Source: Blastococcus aggregatus (GTDB taxonomy: Bacteria; Actinomycetota; Actinomycetes; Mycobacteriales; Geodermatophilaceae). From it: 64,000 nucleotides of DNA. Below the pieces are notes generated by a model. It did no database searches. It had not been told where the DNA came from and saw only the letters and a program-made list of their open reading frames with translations. The stretch is from contig NZ_OBQI01000005.1 in the NCBI RefSeq assembly GCF_900221005.1, positions 310,001-374,000 on the forward strand, in the 5' to 3' direction. The translations under genes and the position numbers were made by a program. Shown piece by piece: positions 51,096-60,655 of this stretch. Positions within the stretch are counted from its first letter, which is position 1, and each line of letters begins with the position of its first letter.

Positions 51096-54011
51096 TCAGG
51101 CCACCACGAAGTTGACCAGCCGGCCCGGGACGGCGATCACGCGGCGGATCGTCGCGCCGTCCAGGTAGCCGGCGACCTTGTCGTCGGCGCGGGCGGCGGC
51201 CTCGAGCGCAGCGGCGTCGGCGTCGGCCGGCACGGTGACCTGCGAGCGGACCTTGCCGTTGACCTGCACCGCGACCTGCACGGTGTCCTCGACCAGCCAG
51301 CGTGGATCCGCGGTCGGGAACGGGGCCCAGGCCACCGACCCCTCGCCGCCGAGCCGCGACCACAGCTCCTCGCCCAGGTGCGGGGCGAGCGGCGCCACCA
51401 GCAGCACCAGCTGCTCGGCCACCGCCCGCGGCACCGGCGACGACGCGCCGTAGGCCTGGGTCAGGTGGTTGGTCAGCTCGGTGATCCGCGCGATGGCGAT
51501 GTTGAACCGCAGGGTCGTGTAGCCGTCGCGGACGCCGTCGATGGCCTGGTGCAGAGCACGCAGGGTCGACTCGGCGGGCTCGACGTCGTCGGCCGCGCGG
51601 ACCGCACCGGTCTGCTCGTCGACGACGACCCGCCAGATCCGCTGCAGCAGCCGCTGGGAGCCGACGACGGCCTTGGTCTCCCAGGGCCGGGACTGCTCGA
51701 GCGGACCGGTCGACATCTCGTACACGCGGAAGGTGTCGGCCCCGTAGGCGCCGATCATCTCGTCCGGCGTGACCATGTTCTTGAGGCTCTTGCCGATCTT
51801 CCCGTACTCGCGGTTGACCGGCTTGCCCTCGTAGAGGAACCGGCCGTCCTTCTCGACGACCTCGGCGGCGGGCACGTAGAAGCCCCGCTCGTCGGTGTAG
51901 GCGTAGGCCGAGATGTAGCCCTGGTTGACCAGCCGGCGGAACGGCTCCTCGCTGGACACGTGGCCCAGGTCGTGCAGGACCTTGTGCCAGAAGCGGGCGT
52001 AGAGCAGGTGCAGCACCGCGTGCTCGACGCCGCCGACGTACAGGTCCACGCCACCGGTGTCGCCGTCGTGACGCGGGCCCATCCAGTAGCGCTCGAGCTC
52101 GGGGTCGACCATCCGCTCGTCGTCGCCCGGGTCCAGGTAGCGCAGGTAGTACCAGCACGACCCGGCCCAGTTGGGCATCGTGTTGGTCTCGCGGCGGTAC
52201 TCCTTCGGCCCGTCGCCCAGGTCGAGGGTGACCGTCGTCCACTCGGTGGCGCGGGACAGCGGCGGCTCGGGCGCGGAGTCGGCGTCGTCGTCGGCGAAGG
52301 TCTTGGGCGAGTAGTCGTCGACCTCGGGCAGCAGCACCGGCAGCATCGAGGTCGGGACGGCGACCGGGCGGTCGTCCTCGTCGTAGACGATCGGGAACGG
52401 CTCGCCCCAGTAGCGCTGCCGGCTGAACAGCCAGTCGCGCAGCTTGTAGGTGGTCGTCGCCTCGCCGGCGCCCCGCTCGACCAGCCACGCGGTGATCCGC
52501 GCAATCGCCTCGGCCTTCTCCAGGCCGTCCAGCGAGATCTCGTCGTTCGCCGAGTTGATCATCCGGCCGGAGCCGGTCCAGGCGCCGCCCTCGAAGTCGG
52601 CCGGCGGCTGCACCGTGCGGACGACGGGCAGCCCGAAGGCCTCGGCGAACTCGAAGTCACGGGTGTCCTCGCCGGGCACCGCCATGATCGCGCCGGTGCC
52701 GTAGCCGGTGAGCACGTAGTCGGCGATGAACACCGGCAGCTCGCGGCCGTTCACCGGGTTGACCGCCGTGACGCCCAGCCAGACGCCGGTCTTCTCGCGG
52801 CCGGCGTCCTGGCGGTCCAGCTCCGAGCGGCGGGAGGCCTGCCGCTGGTACTCGCGCACGGCCTCGGCCGGGGTGGCCGCGCCGCCGGTCCAGCGCGGGT
52901 CGGCGCCGTCGGGCCACGCGTCGGCGGTCAGCGCGCCGACCAGCGGGTGCTCCGGAGCCAGGACGACGTAGGTCGCGCCGAACAGGGTGTCCGGCCGGGT
53001 CGTGAAGACCTCGATCGCCTCGGAAGCTCCGGCTGTCCCGCCCCCCGCCCCGACGGCGAACCGGACCTTCGCACCGGTCGACCGGCCGATCCAGTTGCGC
53101 TGCATGTGCTTGAGGGAGTCCGACCAGTCCAGCCGGTCCAGGTCGGCGAGCAGCCGGTCGGCGTAGGCGGTGATCCGCATCATCCACTGCTTGAGCGGGC
53201 GCCGGAACACCGGGAAGTTGCCCCGCTCGGAGCGCCCGTCGGCGGTGACCTCCTCGTTGGAGAGCACCGTGCCCAGGCCGGGGCACCAGTTCACCGGCGC
53301 CTCGTTCAGGTAGGCCAGCCGGTGCCCGTCGACGACGGCCTTCTTCTCGCGGTCGGCCAGCTCCGCCCAGGGCCGGCCCGTGGGGTTGGCGCCGGCGGCC
53401 GGCTCGCGGGTGCCGGCGTCCAGCTCGGCGACCAGCTCATCGATCGGGCGGGCCTTGTTCGCGTCCTCGTCGAACCAGGAACCGAAGATCTGCAGGAAGA
53501 TCCACTGGGTCCACTTGTAGTAGCCCGGGTCGATCGTGGCGAAGGTGCGCCGCTGGTCGTGGTCGACGCCCAGCCGCCGCAGCTGCGTGCTGATCGCGGC
53601 GATGTTGGCCTCGGTGGTCACCCGGGGGTGCTGCCCGGTCTGGACGGCGAACTGCTCGGCGGGCAGGCCGAACGCGTCGTAGCCCATGGGGTGCAGCACG
53701 TTGTCGCCGTCCATGCGGCGGAACCGGCTGGTGACGTCCGTGCCCAGGTAGCCCAGCGGGTGCCCGACGTGCAGGCCGGCACCCGAGGGGTACGGGAACA
53801 TGTCCATCGCGAAGAACTTCGGCCGGTCGGCGACCCGCTCGAAGCCCGCGCTCAGCCGCCCGGTCGGGTTGGGCGTGTTCGTGGTGCCCTCGGCCTCCCA
53901 GCGGTCCTGCCAGGAGAGCTCGATCTGCTGGGCCAGCGCGGGCGTGTAGCGGTGCGGGGGTAGGTCACCCGCTGCCTGCTCGACGCTGGGCTGGTCGGCC
54001 GTCTGGCTCAT
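51096..54011 (-). CDS. leuS: Leucyl-tRNA synthetase
   Basis: The 971-residue class I synthetase has the HIGH motif HVGH (81-84 in [16 protein letters not shown]), a large editing domain with [12 protein letters not shown]-type motif and [16 protein letters not shown], and the KMSKS-like loop KIGKSLKNM. It charges tRNA-Leu and edits mischarged products. ATG 54011 is preceded by GGGAG. Upstream, a short Leu-rich leader peptide and a U-tract terminator strongly suggest attenuation by leucyl-tRNA supply. Confidence 0.95.
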   Translation of the reverse strand: MSQTADQPSVEQAAGDLPPHRYTPALAQQIELSWQDRWEAEGTTNTPNPTGRLSAGFERVADRPKFFAMDMFPYPSGAGLHVGHPLGYLGTDVTSRFRRMDGDNVLHPMGYDAFGLPAEQFAVQTGQHPRVTTEANIAAISTQLRRLGVDHDQRRTFATIDPGYYKWTQWIFLQIFGSWFDEDANKARPIDELVAELDAGTREPAAGANPTGRPWAELADREKKAVVDGHRLAYLNEAPVNWCPGLGTVLSNEEVTADGRSERGNFPVFRRPLKQWMMRITAYADRLLADLDRLDWSDSLKHMQRNWIGRSTGAKVRFAVGAGGGTAGASEAIEVFTTRPDTLFGATYVVLAPEHPLVGALTADAWPDGADPRWTGGAATPAEAVREYQRQASRRSELDRQDAGREKTGVWLGVTAVNPVNGRELPVFIADYVLTGYGTGAIMAVPGEDTRDFEFAEAFGLPVVRTVQPPADFEGGAWTGSGRMINSANDEISLDGLEKAEAIARITAWLVERGAGEATTTYKLRDWLFSRQRYWGEPFPIVYDEDDRPVAVPTSMLPVLLPEVDDYSPKTFADDDADSAPEPPLSRATEWTTVTLDLGDGPKEYRRETNTMPNWAGSCWYYLRYLDPGDDERMVDPELERYWMGPRHDGDTGGVDLYVGGVEHAVLHLLYARFWHKVLHDLGHVSSEEPFRRLVNQGYISAYAYTDERGFYVPAAEVVEKDGRFLYEGKPVNREYGKIGKSLKNMVTPDEMIGAYGADTFRVYEMSTGPLEQSRPWETKAVVGSQRLLQRIWRVVVDEQTGAVRAADDVEPAESTLRALHQAIDGVRDGYTTLRFNIAIARITELTNHLTQAYGASSPVPRAVAEQLVLLVAPLAPHLGEELWSRLGGEGSVAWAPFPTADPRWLVEDTVQVAVQVNGKVRSQVTVPADADAAALEAAARADDKVAGYLDGATIRRVIAVPGRLVNFVVA

Positions 54012-54050
54012 CGTTCGTGCTCCCGGGGACTGGTACCGGCGGCGGACATC

Positions 54051-54075
54051 AAAAAACCCCTCACGCAGGAGGGGT
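54051..54075 (-). terminator. Intrinsic terminator (attenuator) in the leuS leader
   Basis: On the minus strand ACCCCTC (54075-54069), a 6-base loop, and GAGGGGT (54062-54056) form a stem directly followed by TTTTTT (54056-54051). It lies between the leader peptide and leuS, 40 bases before the leuS ATG. It is the only hairpin in the window that I found with a clean U-tract, so transcription would be expected to stop before leuS unless antiterminated. Confidence 0.85.
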
Positions 54076-54076
54076 C

Positions 54077-54111
54077 GCCGTGCTGACAGGAGGTCTGGAG
54101 GTCAACACGGC
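54077..54111 (-). promoter_or_regulatory. Hairpin overlapping the leader peptide stop codon (leuS leader)
   Basis: On the minus strand GCCGTGTTGAC (54111-54101) pairs with GTCAGCACGGC (54087-54077): 11 bp with one G-U. The left arm contains the end of the leader peptide and its stop codon, so a ribosome there would open the stem. It is adjacent to the terminator stem rather than overlapping it, so the exact switch is not resolved. Confidence 0.6.
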
Positions 54112-54137
54112 CTGGCAAGCAGGAGCCGCCTGGTCAC
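54102..54137 (-). CDS. Leader peptide of leuS with three consecutive leucine codons
   Basis: GTG 54137 opens an 11-residue frame, VTRRLLLARPC, ending at TGA 54102. Codons 5-7 are CTC, CTG, CTT. A CGGGAG sequence lies 12 nt upstream of the GTG, a long but usable spacing. Leu codons, a hairpin over the stop, and a U-tract terminator before leuS are the pieces of ribosome-mediated attenuation, as known for the leuA leader in Streptomyces. Low charged tRNA-Leu would stall ribosomes and favour readthrough. A short MHA reading frame (ATG 54143) overlaps and looks accidental. Confidence 0.7.
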   Translation of the reverse strand: MTRRLLLARPC

Positions 54138-54281
54138 GCGTGCATGGTACTCCCGCGGTCCCGGAGCTCCGGCGTCCCCGCCGGTGGGCGCGGCTCCCCC
54201 TTCCGGGTCGCACCGTCCGCCGGGGAGGTGCAGCCGGCCCGGAGACGGGTCGATGCCCTCGGGGTGGAGCGGACGACGCGA

Positions 54282-56570
54282 GTGACGGTCCCGCACCGCC
54301 GCCTGCCCCGGCCGGGTCCGGTGGCCCTCCTCCCCGCTGCGCTCGTCCTGGCCTACGCCGGCAGCCTCCTGGTGCGGCCCACCGGTGCGGGCTGGGACCT
54401 GGTCGCCGACACACTGCTGCGCAACGCGGTCTACCTCCCGGCGGCCGCCTTCTCCTGGGCGGCCGCGCGACGGGTCCCGCGGGAGCGGCTGCCCTGGCGG
54501 GCGCTGGCCGTCTGCCTGGGTATCAGCGCCCTGGCCAACTCGGGCCGGACGTTCACCGCCCGCACCGACCTCCTCGGCCCCTGGGGGGTGACCGTCGTGG
54601 ACGGCCTGGCCCTGGTCTCCTACCTGACGCTGTGGGTCACGCTGCTCGGGCTCGTCCGGGCGCGGGTCCCCCGCTTCCACCCGAGCATGTGGCTGGACGG
54701 CCTGATCGGAGCGCTGGGCACCACCGCGGTCGGGCTCGCCTTCCTCCTCGGGCCGCACCTCACCGCGTCCGACGGCAGCGAGCCGCTGCCCCTCGTGCAG
54801 CTCGTACTGCCGGCCACCGATGTCCTGCTGTTCGCGCTGCTGATCGCGATCGGATCGGTCCTCGGCCTGCGGCTGGACCCGACGGTGGTCCTCATGACGG
54901 CGTCGCTGGGCTGCGTCCTGGTCGGCGACCTCGTGCTGTTCGCCCGCACGCCGGCCGGCGCCCAGGTCGGGGACGGCTGGCCGGACCTGGCGTGGCTGGC
55001 CGGCATCGTGCTGGCCGCCACCGCGGCCCGGCGGGCCATCCCGCGGCCGGCGCCGCGCGAGGACCCCGACGGCTCTCGCGCCCGCCTCGGCTGGCAGCTG
55101 CTCGTCCTGCCCCTCGGCGCCACCGTGGGCGGGCTCGTCGTCCTCGCGATCGGGTGGGGCACCGACCTGCCGGTCGCCGCCGCGTGGCTGGCGACCGGGA
55201 CCGTGGTGGCCGCGCTCGCGCGCACCGCCCTGACCCTCCGGGAGGTCAGGTCCTTCGACGAGGTCCGGCAGGAGGCCCGCACCGACGAGCTCACCGGCCT
55301 GCCCAACCGCCGGGCGCTGCTCGAGGTGGCCGAACGGACGCTGGCGGCCGCCACGGCCGGGCGACCGGCCGCCCTGTTGCTGCTGGACCTCGACGGGTTC
55401 AAAGAGGTCAACGACAGCCTCGGTCACGGTGCCGGGGACGAGCTGCTGCGCCGGATCGGTGCCCGCCTGCTCCCTGCCCTGGCACCCGGCGAGACGCTCG
55501 CCCGGCTCGGCGGCGACGAGTTCGCCGTCCTGCTCCCCGATGCCGCCCTGGAGCGTGCGCAGGAGCGGGCCGAGCAACTCCGCGCCCAGATCCTGCGCCC
55601 GTTCCGGATCGAGGGCATCCGGCTGCACGTCGGCGTCAGCGTCGGCATCGCGACCGCGCCCGTCCCCGCGGCCACCGTCCAGGAGCTCCTGCGCTGCGCC
55701 GACATCGCCATGTACGCGGCGAAGCGGGCCGGCACCGGGGTGCACGTCCACGTCCCGGATCCGCTCAGCGGCACGGGCGACCGGTTGCGCACCATGGAGG
55801 AGCTGCGGACGGCGATCGAGGGCGACGAGCTGGTCATCCACCTGCAGCCCCAGGTCTCCTTCGCCGACGGCACCACCGTGGGCGCGGAGGCGCTGGTCCG
55901 CTGGCAGCACCCGACGCGGGGGCTCCTCGCCCCGGCGGCGTTCCTCCCCGCCGCGGAGCAGGCCGGTCTGCTCCGCCCGCTCACCGACCAGGTGCTGCGG
56001 CTGGCCCTCGCCGCGACCGCCCGCTGGTGGCCCGAGCACGCCGTCCCGGTGTCGGTGAACCTCTCCGCCGCCAACGTCACCGACCTGGACCTGCCTGCCA
56101 CGGTGACCGCGGCCCTGGCGCGGCACGGCCTGCCGGCCGGCGCCCTGACCCTCGAGCTGGTCGAGGACACGCTCATGGCCGATCCGGACCGCGGCCGAGT
56201 GGTGCTGTCCGAGCTGCGCACCCTGGGGGTGCGCACCTCGATCGACGACTACGGCACGGGGTACAGCTCCCTGGCCTACCTGCGGCACCTGCCTGCCGAC
56301 GAGCTCAAGCTCGACCGCAGCCTCACCAGCGACGTCGCCGACGACCCCCGTGCCGCCGCGATCGTCGAGCACACCGTCGCCCTCGCCCACGCCCTCGGGC
56401 TGCGGCTCGTGGCCGAGGGGGTCGAGGACGAGCGCACCGCTGACGTGCTGCGAGCCCTGCGCTGCGACATCGCCCAGGGGTACGGCATCGCCCGGCCGAT
56501 GCCGGTGCCGGACTTCCTCACCTGGCTCGCGGCGCGCCGGGCGTCCCGGGCGGCGCGAGCGCACGTCTGA
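54282..56570 (+). CDS. Membrane GGDEF-EAL protein (cyclic di-GMP synthesis/breakdown)
   Basis: The 762-residue protein has eight or nine N-terminal membrane helices (about 15-310), then a GGDEF domain with an intact GGDEF motif at 410-414, and an EAL domain with EAL at 536-538. The EAL catalytic set looks complete: NLS, ELVED, DDYGTGYSS, KLDRSL, AEGVED and QGYG. Both activities are therefore possible, and no RxxD inhibitory site is obvious ahead of GGDEF. I start at GTG 54282, with a nearby GGAG; GTG 54264 is an alternative. It is divergent from the leuS leader, 144 bp away. The ligand of the membrane part is unknown. Confidence 0.88.
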   Translation: MTVPHRRLPRPGPVALLPAALVLAYAGSLLVRPTGAGWDLVADTLLRNAVYLPAAAFSWAAARRVPRERLPWRALAVCLGISALANSGRTFTARTDLLGPWGVTVVDGLALVSYLTLWVTLLGLVRARVPRFHPSMWLDGLIGALGTTAVGLAFLLGPHLTASDGSEPLPLVQLVLPATDVLLFALLIAIGSVLGLRLDPTVVLMTASLGCVLVGDLVLFARTPAGAQVGDGWPDLAWLAGIVLAATAARRAIPRPAPREDPDGSRARLGWQLLVLPLGATVGGLVVLAIGWGTDLPVAAAWLATGTVVAALARTALTLREVRSFDEVRQEARTDELTGLPNRRALLEVAERTLAAATAGRPAALLLLDLDGFKEVNDSLGHGAGDELLRRIGARLLPALAPGETLARLGGDEFAVLLPDAALERAQERAEQLRAQILRPFRIEGIRLHVGVSVGIATAPVPAATVQELLRCADIAMYAAKRAGTGVHVHVPDPLSGTGDRLRTMEELRTAIEGDELVIHLQPQVSFADGTTVGAEALVRWQHPTRGLLAPAAFLPAAEQAGLLRPLTDQVLRLALAATARWWPEHAVPVSVNLSAANVTDLDLPATVTAALARHGLPAGALTLELVEDTLMADPDRGRVVLSELRTLGVRTSIDDYGTGYSSLAYLRHLPADELKLDRSLTSDVADDPRAAAIVEHTVALAHALGLRLVAEGVEDERTADVLRALRCDIAQGYGIARPMPVPDFLTWLAARRASRAARAHV

Positions 56571-56579
56571 ACCGGCCGC

Positions 56580-57509
56580 TCAGCCCAGCTGCGGCGCCAC
56601 CTCGCCCGCCACCAGGTCCAGGTGGTCGAGGTCGGAGAGGTCCAGCACCTGCAGGTACACCCGCTGAGCACCCGCCTCGGCGTAGCGGCCCAGGATGTCG
56701 ACCGCCTCGGCGGGCGTCCCGGCGACGCCGTGCGCTCGCAGCTCGTCGACGTCCCGGCCGATGGCGGCCGCGCGGCGGGCGAGCTCGGCGTCGTCCCTGC
56801 CCACGCACAGCACCAGCGCCGAGCTGTAGACGAGGGACGACGGGTCGCGGCCGGCCTCGTCGCACGCCGCGCGGACCCCGGCGAACAGCCGCGCGTTGTC
56901 CTCCGCGGACATGAACGGCACGTTGAACTCCGCGGCGTACCGGGCAGCCAGCCGAGGCGTGCGCTTCTTCCCCCCGCCGCCGACGAGGAGGGGGATGCCG
57001 CCGGCCTGCACGGGCTTGGGCAGCGCCGGCGAGTCCGTCAACCGGTAGTGCTCGCCGACGAAGTCGAAGGTCTCCCCCGGCGGCGTGCTCCACAGCCCGC
57101 TGATGATCGCCAGCTGCTCCTCGTACCGGTCGAACCGCTCCCCCAGCGACGGGAACGGGATGCCGTAGGCGGTGTGCTCCTTCTCGAACCAGCCCGAGCC
57201 GATGCCGAGCTCGACGCGTCCGCCGCTCATCTGGTCGACCTGGGCGACGGAGATCGCCAGCGGGCCGGGCAGCCGGAACGTGCCCGCCGTCATGAGCGTG
57301 CCGAGCCGGATGCGGCTGGTCTCCCGCGCCAGGCCGGCGAGGGTGAGCCAGGCGTCGGTCGGGCCGGGAAGGCCGTCGCCGCCCATGGTCAGGTAGTGGT
57401 CGGACCGGAAGAAGGCGTCGAAGCCGGTCTCCTCGGTGCGCCGGGCCACGGCGAGCAGGTCGTCGTAGGTGGCGCCCATCTGCGGTTCGGTGAAGATGCG
57501 GAGTTGCAC
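56580..57509 (-). CDS. LLM-class (F420-dependent type) oxidoreductase
   Basis: The 309-residue protein is a luciferase-like TIM barrel: LAVARRTEETGFDAFFRSDHYL, RIRLGTLMT, VDQMSGGRVELGIGSGWFEKEHTAYGIPFP, and GIPLLVGGGGKKRTP. The GxGWFxxEH element is typical of F420-dependent members common in actinobacteria. The substrate is unknown. GTG 57509 lies 6 nt after TAGCGT. It ends 10 bp from the convergent GGDEF-EAL gene. Confidence 0.87.
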   Translation of the reverse strand: MQLRIFTEPQMGATYDDLLAVARRTEETGFDAFFRSDHYLTMGGDGLPGPTDAWLTLAGLARETSRIRLGTLMTAGTFRLPGPLAISVAQVDQMSGGRVELGIGSGWFEKEHTAYGIPFPSLGERFDRYEEQLAIISGLWSTPPGETFDFVGEHYRLTDSPALPKPVQAGGIPLLVGGGGKKRTPRLAARYAAEFNVPFMSAEDNARLFAGVRAACDEAGRDPSSLVYSSALVLCVGRDDAELARRAAAIGRDVDELRAHGVAGTPAEAVDILGRYAEAGAQRVYLQVLDLSDLDHLDLVAGEVAPQLG

Positions 57510-57515
57510 GATGCG

Positions 57516-57521
57516 ACGCTA
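57516..57521 (-). promoter_or_regulatory. Candidate -10 box (TAGCGT) of a leaderless oxidoreductase transcript
   Basis: TAGCGT on the minus strand ends exactly 6 nt before GTG 57509. Confidence 0.5.
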
Positions 57522-57551
57522 GCCACACCGGAGCCGCTGCGCCCTCCGGCC

Positions 57552-57557
57552 TAGGGT
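57552..57557 (+). promoter_or_regulatory. Candidate -10 box (TAGGGT) upstream of the helical membrane protein
   Basis: TAGGGT ends 6 nt before GTG 57564. Either GTG 57564 is a leaderless start or the mRNA begins there and translation starts at GTG 57624 behind GGAGG. Confidence 0.5.
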
Positions 57558-57623
57558 GAGGGTGTGCTCAGCCGCCCGACCGGGCAGGATGATCGCCAAG
57601 CGATCAATTCGGAGGTGCAGCTC

Positions 57624-58742
57624 GTGTTCCGCAAGAAGACGCGCGGTCAGGTCATCGGCGCCGAACTGCAGGAGGGCTTCACCCACCTCGGGGTGGCGGC
57701 CACCCAGGCAGGTCGGTACGCCGCAGAGCAGATGAGCCCCCGGGTGGCGGCGGCCCGCGAGGCAGCCACACCCGCATACGAGGCGGCCCGTGAGGCCGTC
57801 GCCCCCAAGGTGGCAGCCGCGGTCGCCGCCGCGGCTCCGGCCGTGGCGAGCGCCCGCGACAGCATCGCGCCGAAGGTGGAGGCCGCCCAGGCGGCCGCCG
57901 CGAAGGCAGCGGCCGACCTGGCGCCCCGCGTGGAGGCGGCCCGCGACGCGGCCGCACCCCGGGTCGCCTCGGCGGTGAGCGCCGCCCAGCTGGCGGCGGC
58001 CCGCGCCGCCGCCGACCTCGGCCCCCGGGTCGAGGCGGCGCAGAAGTCGCTCAAGGACGACGTCGTCCCGCGGCTCGAGGCCGCCCAGGTGGCCGCGCTC
58101 GCGTACGCCACCCCCCGGGTGGCCGCCGCCCGCGGCGCCGTGGCGCCCGCCCTGGAGAGCGCTCGCGAGACGCTGGCTGCCGGTGTCGACAGCGCCCGCA
58201 GCGAGCTCGACGCGCGGCGGGCCGAGCTCGCGGCGGCTGCCGCGGAGTCCGGCCGCAAGGCGCGCAAGGCGGCCAAGAAGGCGCGCAAGAACGCCGGGAA
58301 GAAGCACCGGGAGTTCGAGAAGGCGGCGGTGGCCACGGTCGCGACGGTCAAGCGGAAGGCCGGCGTCGAGCCGGAGCCGCGCCGTCGGTGGACGTGGGTG
58401 TTCGGCGCTCTGCTGCTGGGTACGGCGGCGTTCGTCGTCCTCCGCCGCAGGAAGACCGACGACTGGACCCCCGCGCCTGCCGGCGACGGCCCGGTGCCCA
58501 GCTACCGAGAGGACCCCGTGCCCAGCTTCCCCGAGAACTCCGACAAGACCGTCTCCACCGCCGACCAGTCCGGCGACTCCGCCCCGAACGAGTCCGACAT
58601 GGGCGTCCGGGACGCGCAGCTCGTCGAGGGAGACGGTCCGGACGGCGAGACGGTGAACGGCACGGACGCACCGCAGCCGTTCACCAGCGGTGGCAACGCC
58701 GACGAGGGCCCGACCGCCGGCCCGAAGGGCAACCCCGTCTGA
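57624..58742 (+). CDS. Alanine-rich helical-repeat membrane protein (DUF5324-like)
   Basis: The 372-residue protein is built from repeated helices of the type [11 protein letters not shown] and [11 protein letters not shown] over about residues 30-195, then a Lys-rich stretch ([17 protein letters not shown]), one membrane helix ([18 protein letters not shown]) and an acidic tail of about 110 residues. The repeats resemble apolipoprotein-like or LEA amphipathic helices and the Streptomyces DUF5324 proteins. It may lie along the membrane or bind the nucleoid. I chose GTG 57624, with GGAGG 8 nt upstream; GTG 57564 would be leaderless and adds 20 residues. Confidence 0.78.
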   Translation: MFRKKTRGQVIGAELQEGFTHLGVAATQAGRYAAEQMSPRVAAAREAATPAYEAAREAVAPKVAAAVAAAAPAVASARDSIAPKVEAAQAAAAKAAADLAPRVEAARDAAAPRVASAVSAAQLAAARAAADLGPRVEAAQKSLKDDVVPRLEAAQVAALAYATPRVAAARGAVAPALESARETLAAGVDSARSELDARRAELAAAAAESGRKARKAAKKARKNAGKKHREFEKAAVATVATVKRKAGVEPEPRRRWTWVFGALLLGTAAFVVLRRRKTDDWTPAPAGDGPVPSYREDPVPSFPENSDKTVSTADQSGDSAPNESDMGVRDAQLVEGDGPDGETVNGTDAPQPFTSGGNADEGPTAGPKGNPV

Positions 58743-58764
58743 CCCGCTCGCCTGTGCTCCACGC

Positions 58765-58800
58765 CGCAGCCCCCGTCGCCTCCGCGACGGGGGCTGCGGC
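58765..58800 (+). terminator. Terminator hairpin before lipA
   Basis: CCGCAGCCCCCGTCGC (58765-58780), loop CTCC and the exact reverse complement (58785-58800) give a 16-bp perfect stem. It ends only 25 bp before the lipA ATG. No U-tract. Confidence 0.8.
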
Positions 58801-58812
58801 ATGCGGCGGGCG

Positions 58813-58818
58813 TACCGT
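58813..58818 (+). promoter_or_regulatory. Candidate -10 box (TACCGT) of lipA
   Basis: TACCGT ends 7 nt before ATG 58826 and is just after the terminator hairpin, so lipA may have its own leaderless transcript. A -35 would have to lie inside the hairpin. Confidence 0.45.
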
Positions 58819-58825
58819 GGAGATC

Positions 58826-59800
58826 ATGAGCGAGACGGCGCCCCCGGTCCCCGCCCAGGACTCCACCATCGCGCCGGCCGGCCGCAAGCTGCTGCGGCTC
58901 GAGGTCCGCAACAGCCAGGTGCCGATCGAGCGCAAGCCCGAGTGGATCAAGACCCGGCTCAAGACCGGCCCGGAGTACACCGAGCTGAAATCCCTGGTCA
59001 AGCGCGAGGGCCTGCACACGGTCTGCGAAGAGGCGGGCTGCCCCAACATCTACGAGTGCTGGGAGGACCGCGAGGCCACCTTCCTCATCGGTGGCGACCA
59101 GTGCACCCGGCGCTGCGACTTCTGCCAGATCGACACCGGCAAGCCGGCCGACTTCGACGCCGACGAGCCGCGCCGGGTCGCCGAGAGCGTCGCCACGATG
59201 GGGCTGAAGTACGCGACGATCACCGGCGTCGCCCGCGACGACCTGCCCGACGGCGGCGCGTGGCTGTACGCCGAGACGGTCCGCCAGATCCACGCCCAGC
59301 TCCCCGGCTGCGGCGTCGAGCTGCTCATCCCCGACTTCAACGCCGACCCCGCCCAGCTGGCCGAGGTGTTCTCCTCGCGGCCGGAGGTGCTGGCGCACAA
59401 CGTCGAGACGGTGCCGCGGATCTTCAAGCGGATCCGCCCGGGCTTCCGCTTCGAGCGCTCGCTCGCGGTGATCACCGCGGCCCGCGAGGCCGGCCTGGTC
59501 ACCAAGTCCAACCTGATCCTGGGCATGGGCGAGGAGCCCGACGAGGTTCGCGAGACCATGCAGGCGCTGTTCGACGCCGGCTGCGACCTGCTCACGATCA
59601 CCCAGTACCTGCGCCCCTCCCCGCGGCACCACCCCGTCGTCCGATGGGTCAAGCCGGACGAGTTCGTGGGCTTCCAGGCCGACGCCGAGGCGATCGGTTT
59701 CCCGGGTGTGCTGGCCGGCCCGCTCGTGCGCAGCTCGTACCGCGCCGGGCGGCTCTACCAGCAGGCCGCAGCCGCCCGCGGGTTCGCCGTCCGGCCCTGA
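58826..59800 (+). CDS. lipA: Lipoyl synthase (radical SAM)
   Basis: The 324-residue protein has the auxiliary-cluster motif [12 protein letters not shown], the radical-SAM motif CTRRCDFC, and [11 protein letters not shown] and VRSSYRA near the end, where the last Ser ligates the auxiliary cluster. It inserts two sulfur atoms into octanoyl groups placed by LipB. ATG 58826 follows TACCGT. Its substrate proteins (the E2) and the Fe-S carrier gene are in this window. In related genomes it directly follows lipB. Confidence 0.95.
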   Translation: MSETAPPVPAQDSTIAPAGRKLLRLEVRNSQVPIERKPEWIKTRLKTGPEYTELKSLVKREGLHTVCEEAGCPNIYECWEDREATFLIGGDQCTRRCDFCQIDTGKPADFDADEPRRVAESVATMGLKYATITGVARDDLPDGGAWLYAETVRQIHAQLPGCGVELLIPDFNADPAQLAEVFSSRPEVLAHNVETVPRIFKRIRPGFRFERSLAVITAAREAGLVTKSNLILGMGEEPDEVRETMQALFDAGCDLLTITQYLRPSPRHHPVVRWVKPDEFVGFQADAEAIGFPGVLAGPLVRSSYRAGRLYQQAAAARGFAVRP

Positions 59801-59859
59801 GTCCGGGTCGCGCGCCGGGCGTCCCGCTCGGCGCGCGCGGGTGATCGGCGGCTCGCCCC

Positions 59860-59865
59860 TATCCT
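59860..59865 (+). promoter_or_regulatory. Candidate -10 box (TATCCT) of a leaderless DUF4191 transcript
   Basis: TATCCT ends exactly 6 nt before ATG 59872. The intervening GGGGGC is not a clear ribosome binding site. Confidence 0.5.
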
Positions 59866-59871
59866 GGGGGC

Positions 59872-60639
59872 ATGGCACGCAGCAAGCCCTCGTCCGGCTC
59901 CACCGCCGCTTCCGTCAAGGCACCGAAGCTGGACAAGAAGGGCAACCCGAAGGTCGGCCGGCTCAAGAAGCTCGGCAACAACGCCCGCATGATCAAGCAG
60001 GCGTACTCGCTGACCGCGAAGAACGACCCGAAGCTGCCCTGGATCCTGCTGATCACCTTCGTCGCCGTCGCGGCCGTGGTCGAGCTGATCGGCATCCTGC
60101 TCAGCCTGCCGTTGGTCTTCATCCCGCTCGCCCTGCTGTTCGGCCTGCTGGCCGCGCTGATCGTCTTCGGGCGTCGCGCGCAGGGGTCGGCCTACCGCCA
60201 GGTGGAGGGGCAGCCGGGCGCCGCCGCCTGGGTGCTCGAGGGCATGCGCGGCGACTGGCGGGTCTCCTCCGGCGTGGCCGGCACCACCCAGCTCGACGCC
60301 GTGCACCGCGTGCTGGGCCGGCCCGGGGTGATCCTGGTCGCCGAGGGCGCGCCGTCCCGGGTGCGCAGCCTGCTCGCGCAGGAGAAGAAGAAGGTCGCGC
60401 GGATCGTCGGCGACACCCCGATCTACGACATCCTCGTGGGCGACGGCGAGGGCATGGTGCCGCTGCCCAAGCTGAGCTCCCACGTCATGAAGCTGCCCCG
60501 CAACCTGAGCGCGGCCGAGGTCAACACCCTCGGCCGCCGGCTGAGCGCCCTGGGCGGGCCGAAGATGCCGGTTCCCGGCGGCCCGCTGCCCGGTGGCCGG
60601 CAGATGTCGATCAGCCAGCGCCAGGTCCGCCGCCGCTGA
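59872..60639 (+). CDS. DUF4191 membrane protein
   Basis: The 255-residue protein has a Lys-rich N-terminus, KKLGNNARMIKQAYSLTAKNDPKLPWILL, two membrane helices (about 58-80 and 83-100), and a C-terminal soluble domain containing VEGQPGAAAWVLEGMRGDWRV and GRPGVILVAEGAPSRVRSLLAQEKKKVARI. These are DUF4191 hallmarks. It follows lipA as Rv2219 does. Function unknown. Confidence 0.85.
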   Translation: MARSKPSSGSTAASVKAPKLDKKGNPKVGRLKKLGNNARMIKQAYSLTAKNDPKLPWILLITFVAVAAVVELIGILLSLPLVFIPLALLFGLLAALIVFGRRAQGSAYRQVEGQPGAAAWVLEGMRGDWRVSSGVAGTTQLDAVHRVLGRPGVILVAEGAPSRVRSLLAQEKKKVARIVGDTPIYDILVGDGEGMVPLPKLSSHVMKLPRNLSAAEVNTLGRRLSALGGPKMPVPGGPLPGGRQMSISQRQVRRR

Positions 60640-60655
60640 CGCCCGCACCTCCACC

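Noticed and set aside
54040-54160. T-box riboswitch before leuS
   Set aside because: No T-box sequence (AGGGTGGAACCGCG-like) or specifier stem is present. The Leu-rich leader peptide and terminator fit attenuation better.
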